Assembly: GCA_012274165.1 (NCBI GenBank)
Contig: JAAPAA010000208.1
Coordinates: 1 to 7,107 of the forward strand
DNA: 7,107 nt
Direction: 5' to 3'
From: Thiobacillaceae bacterium
Lineage (GTDB): Bacteria; Pseudomonadota; Gammaproteobacteria; Burkholderiales; Thiobacillaceae
In this document: piece after piece, positions 1-5,286 of the stretch
Layout: each line of letters opens with the position of its first letter
How positions within the stretch are numbered: the stretch's first letter is position 1
Made by a program: the position numbers and the translations under genes
The notes under the pieces: generated by a model
The model's input: only the letters and a program-made list of their open reading frames with translations
Databases searched by the model: none
Told to the model about the DNA's origin: nothing

Positions 1-914
1 CGCTCGGCGGGACGAGTGGGCGCGGACTCGATGACATCGCCGAATGGTCGTTCCTCGGAGATTCGGCGGAATCCCCCGGTGCCCCAGCGGCGCAAATTGT
101 CTTGAACACGGCCGACAAGCGGTTTCCGGAACACCAGCCAAGGCTCCCACATCGACCTCGGCATGACACTGATCCCGGAAAACTCGATATGGGCGTCTTT
201 CGGCCGATCTCCACCGCGCATCGTCCTGACCAACCTGGCTATTTCCCCACGACGTTCCAAGCCGGACTTGGCAAGCGCAGTGGAAACGATATGTGAAAGT
301 AGAGGGTTGCTGGCTACAACGACATTCGCACCAGGGACCAGGACAGGCAACAGCCGTGCCGTCCAAGCGGAAAAAAATTGTTCCAAGGCATCCAAGTCCG
401 TTTGTTTCAAAACCGTAAAACGAGGCAAGGGTGATCGCTTCGAGCCGTCGAAAGATGGCGGAATTCGCCATACGCCACCCCGACCCGTGCGGAGTTTTTG
501 TTGCTCCAGATCGGAATACTCGATGAGCCCATACGGCGGGTCTGTTACGACAGCATGAATTGAGTTGATTGGCTGCTCTTCCAGCCACGAGAAGCAGTCC
601 TGCAATACCAAGCTTGATTTGCCAAACGACGAAACGAGTGGCGCAGGCCTTTTTTCTGCTGGTGACGGCTCATAAGAAAACCCATTGAGCACATATTGAG
701 CCCGCTCCATTCTTGCGAACAGTGCCGGCGTGTTCAGTTGCAGATATGAACGGATCGATGAGGCGGGAACTTCGCCAATCAGCCCCCCCACTTGCTGAGC
801 GATCTCGCTTACCGTTGCTCCGTGCGGGCGGGACTTGAGTACGCTGACTATGGCATCTCTCACCTCGCCCGGGCGGCGCCTTTTCACTATCTTGATTGTT
901 TGCGTTATTTCCAT
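1..914 (-). CDS. DNA methyltransferase (DPPY type, N6-adenine or N4-cytosine) with N-terminal winged-helix-like domain; 3' end outside window
   Basis: Reading leftward from the ATG at 914, 304 codons are open to the window edge without a stop, so the C-terminus is missing. Residues about 15-80 look like a winged helix-turn-helix (VRDAIVSVLKSRP, then TVSEIAQQV, then SIRSYLQLN and a YVLNG wing), similar in style to HARE-HTH domains found in restriction-modification proteins. Residues 101-124 lead into the catalytic motif IV, DPPY, at 125-128. The region with WEPWLVFRKP and RRWGTGGFRR (about 256-284) resembles the part that precedes the SAM-binding motifs in methylases with motif IV first (beta order). 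Those motifs (KP and FxGxG) would lie beyond the window. DPPY fits amino-methylation of adenine or cytosine; which base cannot be told. The ATG is the first standard start after an in-frame TGA upstream. No Shine-Dalgarno sequence is seen. Codons ATA, AGA and AGG recur, unlike in the neighbouring genes, which suggests transfer. No restriction enzyme gene is visible in the window. Confidence 0.85.
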   Translation of the reverse strand, partial: MEITQTIKIVKRRRPGEVRDAIVSVLKSRPHGATVSEIAQQVGGLIGEVPASSIRSYLQLNTPALFARMERAQYVLNGFSYEPSPAEKRPAPLVSSFGKSSLVLQDCFSWLEEQPINSIHAVVTDPPYGLIEYSDLEQQKLRTGRGGVWRIPPSFDGSKRSPLPRFTVLKQTDLDALEQFFSAWTARLLPVLVPGANVVVASNPLLSHIVSTALAKSGLERRGEIARLVRTMRGGDRPKDAHIEFSGISVMPRSMWEPWLVFRKPLVGRVQDNLRRWGTGGFRRISEERPFGDVIESAPTRPAE

Positions 915-920
915 GGTGCA

Positions 921-949
921 AAGATAGGGTAAAGACGTCCAGACGTCAA
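921..949 (-). promoter_or_regulatory. Sigma70-type promoter of the methyltransferase gene, predicted leaderless start
   Basis: On the minus strand TTGACG (944-949) is followed by a 17-base spacer and TATCTT (921-926). Exactly six bases then separate the -10 hexamer from the ATG at 914, so the expected +1 base is the A of the start codon. This agrees with the lack of a Shine-Dalgarno sequence. The spacing and hexamers are read directly from the sequence; promoter activity and leaderless transcription are inferred. Confidence 0.6.
933..948. repeat. Tandem 8-bp repeat with two GACGTC palindromes, possible operator
   Basis: AGACGTCC at 933-940 is followed directly by AGACGTCA at 941-948. Each copy contains the self-complementary hexamer GACGTC. 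The pair covers most of the -35 element and the upstream part of the spacer of the methyltransferase promoter, a place where a bound protein would block RNA polymerase. The winged-helix-like N-terminus of the methyltransferase itself is one candidate binder, but that is speculation. Confidence 0.4.
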
Positions 950-1099
950 TACAAAAACAGCATCACATGCGCCGGTTGGCAAAGAAATCTCCGGTAGCGG
1001 GCGTTTAAGCTGGCTGAGTGAGCTGCGGCTTTATCACATCCGAAAACGGAAAAAAACCATTTAAAACCCAAACGAATTGATTAGATGCAATTACCCCGG
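950..1099. other. AT-richer spacer between mobA and the methyltransferase gene
   Basis: Together with the promoter elements this separates two genes transcribed leftward. Its right part (about 1041-1083) is rich in A runs, unlike the surrounding GC-rich DNA. The only possible terminator for mobA is a weak CCG-AAAA-CGG hairpin near 1040-1049; no strong stem was found. No coding sequence, tRNA remnant or attachment site was recognised. Confidence 0.4.
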
Positions 1100-1684
1100 T
1101 CAGCTTCGGAGGTCTTCTGGCTGATTGAAATTGGCGAAGCAGGCGCGGTCGAACATGACCGTAGTCGAAGCCAGCCCGGCCTGCCAGTGCCGCACCGCGC
1201 GTTCGCCGCGCGCGAGGAATGCGGTGAGGCTGTCGCGCTGGTCGGTGCGCACCAGGAAGCAGCTGTGATGGCTGCGTGCCTCGTCGGCTGCTACCGCCAG
1301 CGGCACCTGGTGTTGTTGCGCGGCGTTGAGCAGCCGCGCGGCGAGATCAGGCGGCAGGTGCGGGGTGTCGCACGGCGCGACCAGCAGCCAGTCGGCCTGC
1401 ACGGCATCCAGCGCCGCCAGCACGCCGGCCAGCGGGCCGGGAAAATCGGGCAGGGTATCGGGGAGCACACGGTGGCCATAGGCCGCGTAGGTGTCGAGAT
1501 TGCGATTGGCACTGATGACGAGCTGATCGACCTGCGGGGCCAACGCGACGAGTGCCCATTCGATCAGCGGGCGCTTCCGGTATTCGACCAAGCCCTTGTC
1601 CACACCTCCCATGCGCCGCCCGAGGCCGCCTGCCAGAATGACGGCGGCGATCCGTGGGGCTGCCGGGGCGTTAGCGGCGGGCAT
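1100..1684 (-). CDS. mobA: Molybdenum cofactor guanylyltransferase MobA
   Basis: MobA transfers GMP from GTP to Mo-molybdopterin in the cytosol, giving the guanine dinucleotide form of the cofactor used by DMSO reductase-family enzymes. The 194-residue product matches the usual length of the family. The nucleotide-binding signature LAGGLGRRMGG..DKG lies at residues 17-31, PGPLAGVLAAL at about 82-92, and the metal-binding motif APCDTPHLP has its Asp at 106. A C-terminal NQPEDL resembles the family's usual NTPEDL ending. The start is the ATG at 1684: it lies only 11 residues before the first beta strand, and it overlaps the end of the upstream glycosyltransferase gene by 14 bp, which implies translational coupling. 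An earlier ATG at 1771 would add 29 unlike residues inside the upstream gene and is unlikely. It is the last gene of the M48-glycosyltransferase-mobA cluster; no other Moco gene is visible. Confidence 0.93.
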   Translation of the reverse strand: MPAANAPAAPRIAAVILAGGLGRRMGGVDKGLVEYRKRPLIEWALVALAPQVDQLVISANRNLDTYAAYGHRVLPDTLPDFPGPLAGVLAALDAVQADWLLVAPCDTPHLPPDLAARLLNAAQQHQVPLAVAADEARSHHSCFLVRTDQRDSLTAFLARGERAVRHWQAGLASTTVMFDRACFANFNQPEDLRS

Positions 1685-3293
1685 ACAGATGGAAGCGGTC
1701 GGTGCGGTCGCCGGGTCGGGCGCCGTTCCATTGCTCCACCCAGCCGGGCGGAACCTGCGCCACCGGCTCACGGCGGCTGGTTTCCATCAAGAGCCAGTTG
1801 CAGCTGGCGTCGTCGGGAGAAAAGCTGCGGCCGCTGTGATACGCCAGCAACAGGCGCTGCTGGTCGCGAACCCGATAGGTCTGGATGCATTCGGTTGGCG
1901 GAACCTGCGCCACCAGCTGCTGGCTCACGCTGGCATAGCTGAGGCGGCGGTCGAGCGGCGCCTGGAACAGGCTCATCAGCAGCACCCAGATGAACGTCAT
2001 GCTGGCGGTCCACACCAGGATGGGGCGCAGCGGCGATCGCGGTATGCGCGCCAGAATGCCGATCCACAGCAAGGTGACGATCATGCCCAGCACCAGCGTC
2101 CAGGGGCGGAATTCGCCGACATGCAGCATGCCGAACCGGGTGAGCCGCGCGGCCAGTCGTGCCGGGGCGCCGAGGTCGTGTGCGCTCCAGTAGACCCACA
2201 GGATCAGCGCCAGAAAGCCGAACAGCATGACGCTGAACCACAACAGCGCATACGCTGCACCGCGTTTCAGGCTGAACAACCCGGCAGCGCCGAGCAAGGC
2301 CAGCGGCAGCAGCAGGATGAGCCCCTGTTCCTCGCCGGGATGGGTGTCGAAGGCATACAGGATCAGCAGGCCGAACAGCACGCTCACCGGCAGCACGATG
2401 CCCGGCGTGCGCCACTGGCGGCGGCTCCGGTACAGCGCCCACAATGCCAGCGGCCAGGCCGGCCAGGCATACCAGCCGAGGATGCCGGGGTAGTAGGTGG
2501 GTTGCCGTGCCGTGTCGCCCAACCAGCGCTGCAGGTTGAATGCACGCAGGAACGGAATCGATTGCGTGTTGAGATACGCCAGCCACAGCGCGCTGGCGGC
2601 CAGCGCAATCACGGTGCCCCAGATCAGCGTGCGCCGCGCCGCCGGGGTGCGGTACTCCACCAGCAACACCGGCAACAGCCACGCCAGCAGCAGGAACAAG
2701 GCCGCTTCGGCCGCGCCGCCGGCGAGCAGCATCAAGACCGCGCCGACACCCAATGCCCAGCCGCCGCGCTTGGCTTGCGGCATCCGCGCGATGCCGTACA
2801 GCATCGCGGCGGCGGCGGCGAACTGCGCGGTCGCCGCGTTGAGCTCGTGACCGCGCACCAGCAGCCCGATACAGCCGAGCAGGGTGAGTGCAGCCGCCCA
2901 GACGGTTTCTGCGCCATACAACACGCGTGCGCTGCGAGCAATAAAGGCCAGCGCCAGCGCGACAAACACGCCGGAGGCCAGCCGCGCGCCGTCTGCCAAC
3001 GGCAGGAAGGACGCGGTCAGCCATGCGGTCGCGCTGGCCACCCAGTAATACAGGGGCGGGGTAGCGGCCACTGTTTGCGGCGCGATATCGTTGTGCAGCA
3101 GCAGCCACAGGCGCATAAAGTGTTCGCCGTCGCCGCCTTTCCATGGCGCGTGCCCGATCAGGCCGGGCAGAAGCCAGGCGGCACACAGCAGCAACAGCCC
3201 AAGCTGCGGAAGGGTCGCTGCGCAGCAGCGGGGTACCCACCGGCGTACTCCTTGCGGGTGTTGCGGCAGGGAAAGTGAGCGCTTATTGAACAA
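1671..3293 (-). CDS. GT-C / family 39-like (ArnT/PMT-type) membrane glycosyltransferase
   Basis: This is a polytopic inner-membrane protein of about 540 residues with roughly 13 hydrophobic segments, followed by a soluble tail of about 100 residues. The first segment is followed by HAPWKGGDGEH (Asp55 and Glu57 if the start is at 3293), the place of the acidic catalytic motif in the first periplasmic loop of GT-C enzymes. TPPLYYW (about 78-84) corresponds to the KPPLxYW motif of ArnT-like and PMT_2 proteins. Such enzymes move a sugar from a polyprenyl-phosphate donor to a lipid, glycan or protein; the substrate here cannot be told. The start is uncertain. The only in-frame ATG, at 3371, lies 89 bp inside the upstream protease gene. 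The TTG at 3293 used here and a CTG at 3269 lack a Shine-Dalgarno sequence. The best site, AAGGAG then GTG at 3240, is in another frame. The gene ends 14 bp inside mobA and is the middle gene of the cluster. Confidence 0.8.
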   Translation of the reverse strand: MFNKRSLSLPQHPQGVRRWVPRCCAATLPQLGLLLLCAAWLLPGLIGHAPWKGGDGEHFMRLWLLLHNDIAPQTVAATPPLYYWVASATAWLTASFLPLADGARLASGVFVALALAFIARSARVLYGAETVWAAALTLLGCIGLLVRGHELNAATAQFAAAAAMLYGIARMPQAKRGGWALGVGAVLMLLAGGAAEAALFLLLAWLLPVLLVEYRTPAARRTLIWGTVIALAASALWLAYLNTQSIPFLRAFNLQRWLGDTARQPTYYPGILGWYAWPAWPLALWALYRSRRQWRTPGIVLPVSVLFGLLILYAFDTHPGEEQGLILLLPLALLGAAGLFSLKRGAAYALLWFSVMLFGFLALILWVYWSAHDLGAPARLAARLTRFGMLHVGEFRPWTLVLGMIVTLLWIGILARIPRSPLRPILVWTASMTFIWVLLMSLFQAPLDRRLSYASVSQQLVAQVPPTECIQTYRVRDQQRLLLAYHSGRSFSPDDASCNWLLMETSRREPVAQVPPGWVEQWNGARPGDRTDRFHLYARR

Positions 3294-4734
3294 TTTTGAG
3301 GGACTGACCGGTCTTGGGCTCGCCGGCAGGATAGAAGCCGTTGAGCAGACGCAGCTGGCTTTCGGCGTCATGGGCCAGCGGCGAGGTTTTGGCCAAGCCC
3401 GCCATCGTGGTGCCGGGTTTGGCGGTGACCAGCCTTAGCACATAAGACTGTGCTGCCAATCGTTCCGCCGGCGTGATGGCGTGAAAACTGTTGATCACGC
3501 CGCGCAGGGTGGCGCGCTCACGGTCGTATGCCGGCTTGTCCCTGGCCATTCCGGCAATCATGTATTGGGTCCCGTTGAACACCACCATCGCCACTACCAC
3601 CGGCTTGCCCTGCTGCGTGCCCGCTGCGAAAGCGGCTGGATAGCCACTGAGCTTGCCGCTGTCGTAGCGCGCACCGGCGTCCAGCTTGAGTCCGTTTTGC
3701 AGCGTGACCAGCGGCTGGTCGTTTTTGGGTCCCTGCTGCAATTCGGCCATGGCATCGCCTTGGGGACTCCGCGCCTCCACGCGATCGGGACGGTTCAGCA
3801 CATTCCAGTCGGGCGGAAACTGGATCGCCAGCCCCAGCTTGTCGTGCAGCAACAGATTGTTGCGGATGACGCCCTGGGCAGGGCTGTCGCCAAAAACCAC
3901 GCCGTCCATTTTTTGCAGGTATTCGGTGCGGCCTTCGCGCGGGGTGGCGACACTGTATTGATTCGCCTCGCCGACCACTTGCTTGAGCCGCGCGTCATTG
4001 CCCGGATGGGTGTCGAAGGTGCCGTGGTAGCTGCGCGGCTGGCGGCCGTCGCGCTTGGCCTGCTCTGCGGCAAACAGTTTCTGGTTTTTCAGCACGCCGA
4101 TCACCTCGATCATCGCCTGCGGGTTGTAGCCCGCCTTCGCCAGATATTGCGCACCCAGGCGGTCGGCTTCCAGTTCGTGATCGCGCCCGTAACCCGCTGT
4201 CCACGCCTGCGCCAATGACTGCATCAAGCTGGCGCCAGCCTGGTTGTCCATCCCCGGCAGCAGAATCGAGCCGAGCGTCGCGCCCAGTCCGGCGGCGGTC
4301 GCCGCACTTGGCTGGCGCACGCCGTCGCGTGCGGTGACGTGGCCGATCTCGTGCCCCACCACGCCCGCCAGTTCGGCTTCTGAATTCAGATAGGCCATGA
4401 GGCCGCGCGTGATATAGACGTAGCCGCCGGGCAGGGCAAAGGCGTTGACGTCAGGGCTGTCGACCACGGTGAAATGCCATTGCAGATTCGGCCGCTGACT
4501 CTGCTTCGCCAGCTTTTGGCCAATGCCGTTCACATAGGCCTGCAAATCCGGGTTATCGAGCGCGGCATACTCTGCCAGCACTTCCTGGTGCGCCTGCGCG
4601 CCCAGCTGGATTTCCTGCTGATCGGACATCAGCACGAAATCGCTGCCGCCGCTTACCGGGTTTTGCCCGCAGTGCGTGAGCGACAGCGCGCCCAGCGCGA
4701 TGACGGCAATACGGCGAAAAAGGGGAAGGGTCAC
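3283..4734 (-). CDS. M48 family zinc metalloprotease, periplasmic lipoprotein
   Basis: From the GTG at 4734 the product is 483 residues. A short N-terminal signal (LPLFRRIAVIALGALSLTHC) ends at Cys22, the likely lipidation site. CGQNPVSG at the mature N-terminus matches the CxxNPVTG start common in M48 lipoproteins. The zinc site HEIGH is at 128-132 (catalytic Glu129), and ELEADR at about 187-192 supplies the third ligand, the Glu of EAD. FDTHPG further on is the family's THP motif. Past the protease domain comes a region containing LGLAIQFPPDWN, then a C-terminal stretch (PGTTMAGLAK to LNGFYPAGEPKTGQSLKIV) of LysM-like style. Relatives such as BepA and LoiP degrade or assist misfolded outer-membrane proteins; that role is inferred. 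An in-frame ATG at 4767 would only lengthen the signal n-region; the GTG has a weak AGGA 11 bases upstream. First gene of the cluster. The -1 residue of the lipobox is His, which is unusual. Confidence 0.9.
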   Translation of the reverse strand: MTLPLFRRIAVIALGALSLTHCGQNPVSGGSDFVLMSDQQEIQLGAQAHQEVLAEYAALDNPDLQAYVNGIGQKLAKQSQRPNLQWHFTVVDSPDVNAFALPGGYVYITRGLMAYLNSEAELAGVVGHEIGHVTARDGVRQPSAATAAGLGATLGSILLPGMDNQAGASLMQSLAQAWTAGYGRDHELEADRLGAQYLAKAGYNPQAMIEVIGVLKNQKLFAAEQAKRDGRQPRSYHGTFDTHPGNDARLKQVVGEANQYSVATPREGRTEYLQKMDGVVFGDSPAQGVIRNNLLLHDKLGLAIQFPPDWNVLNRPDRVEARSPQGDAMAELQQGPKNDQPLVTLQNGLKLDAGARYDSGKLSGYPAAFAAGTQQGKPVVVAMVVFNGTQYMIAGMARDKPAYDRERATLRGVINSFHAITPAERLAAQSYVLRLVTAKPGTTMAGLAKTSPLAHDAESQLRLLNGFYPAGEPKTGQSLKIVQ

Positions 4735-4854
4735 GTCTGCATCTTTCCTGAAGTGCGGCCTCTGCATGATACCGCTCAAGACGCGCCAGCATCCAGCCCG
4801 CACCGGCAAAATGCGGGCGGCGTATCGATTGCTTTACAACAGACGCGGAAACGC
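4735..4854. other. Intergenic leader of the M48-glycosyltransferase-mobA cluster
   Basis: The stretch between the rpmE terminator and the protease start must hold the cluster's promoter if the terminator works. Only a weak candidate is visible: TATCAT as a -10 on the minus strand (4766-4771) without a convincing -35. If it is real, the transcript starts downstream of the ATG at 4767, favouring the GTG at 4734 as the protease start. No operator is recognised. Confidence 0.3.
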
Positions 4855-4878
4855 AAAAAGCGGCCGAAGCCGCTTTTT
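4855..4878 (-). terminator. Rho-independent terminator of rpmE
   Basis: A perfect 10-bp stem (4855-4864 paired with 4869-4878) encloses a four-base loop. Read on the minus strand the loop is TTCG closed by a C-G pair, the very stable cUUCGg tetraloop, and the stem ends in five T residues. It starts about 20 bases after the rpmE stop codon. On the plus strand it also has a T run (4874-4879), but no plus-strand gene ends here. It separates rpmE from the protease cluster. Confidence 0.92.
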
Positions 4879-4898
4879 TACTGCATCGTACAGACTGC

Positions 4899-5105
4899 TT
4901 ACTTCATGCCATAACGCTGGCGGAATTTCTCGATGCGGCCCGCGGTGTCGACGATCTTCTGCTTGCCGGTATAGAACGGATGGCAGGAGGCGCACACTTC
5001 GACGTGCAACTGTTCTTTACCCAGCGTGGAGCGGGTGACGAACGTGTTACCACACGAGCAGGTGATGGCTACTTCTTTGTAATTGGGATGAATGCCGGAT
5101 TTCAT
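4899..5105 (-). CDS. rpmE: 50S ribosomal protein L31, zinc-binding type
   Basis: L31 is a small protein of the large ribosomal subunit that helps form the bridge to the 30S head. The 68-residue product has the expected length and start (MKSGIHPNY). All four cysteines of the zinc-binding form are present (Cys16, Cys18, Cys38, Cys41), in the contexts CSCG and CASCHPFYTG, so this is the C+ paralogue rather than the zinc-independent YkgM type. The end EKFRQRYG is typical. AAGGAA (5111-5116 on the minus strand) is a good Shine-Dalgarno sequence before the ATG. The gene has its own promoter and its own terminator, so it is probably transcribed alone. No Zur-like palindrome was recognised upstream. 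Confidence 0.98.
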   Translation of the reverse strand: MKSGIHPNYKEVAITCSCGNTFVTRSTLGKEQLHVEVCASCHPFYTGKQKIVDTAGRIEKFRQRYGMK

Positions 5106-5143
5106 GGCAATTCCTTCAATAGGTTGAATTCGGAGAACGCGAG

Positions 5144-5172
5144 AGTATATCGAAACTACCGGACAGAATCAA
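5144..5172 (-). promoter_or_regulatory. Sigma70-type promoter of rpmE
   Basis: On the minus strand TTGATT (5167-5172) and TATACT (5144-5149) are separated by exactly 17 bases. Transcription would begin near 5137, giving a leader of about 32 bases that includes the AAGGAA ribosome binding site. Confidence 0.75.
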
Positions 5173-5286
5173 GCCTGACTGTACTCATGGATTATGGGCG
5201 GGCAAACCGTCCCGAAAGCCGCCAGATTGCGGGTGAATACTGGTTTAAGATGGCGCAGCACACTTCCCTGATCAGGATTTTCCGCC
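5173..5286. other. Upstream region of zwf
   Basis: This rpmE-zwf divergent spacer should hold the zwf promoter. No clear -35/-10 pair was found on the plus strand, and no recognisable HexR-type palindrome. A weak Shine-Dalgarno AGGA lies at 5274-5277, nine bases before the zwf ATG. Confidence 0.35.

Noticed and set aside
163..558. Plus-strand frame opposite the methyltransferase
   Set aside because: The minus strand carries the DPPY methylase frame across the whole stretch; the plus-strand product shows no motif.
670..921. 83-codon minus-strand frame starting at TTG 921
   Set aside because: It is out of frame with the methyltransferase by one position and gives a non-protein-like composition. 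The ATG at 914 opens the true frame.
1008..1034. Imperfect inverted repeat around AAGCTGGCTGAGTGAGCTGCGGCTT
   Set aside because: Only about four bases pair cleanly at the ends and no T tract follows, so it supports neither a terminator nor an attachment site.
1085..1942. 285-codon plus-strand frame opposite mobA
   Set aside because: It is antisense to the MobA signature motifs and has no domain of its own.
1768..3240. 490-codon minus-strand frame starting at the GTG with a good SD
   Set aside because: The product is Arg/Ala-rich and lacks membrane segments; it is the shifted frame of the glycosyltransferase. Only its start region is of interest, and it is reported as a finding.
1596..3278. 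560-codon open frame on the plus strand opposite the glycosyltransferase
   Set aside because: Its product is Gln/His/Arg-rich low-complexity sequence with no recognisable domain, as expected from the mirror of a GC-rich membrane protein gene. The opposite strand encodes clear membrane segments and family motifs.
3481..4218. 245-codon plus-strand frame opposite the M48 protease
   Set aside because: It is the mirror of the protease coding sequence, has no independent motif and no ribosome binding site was noted.
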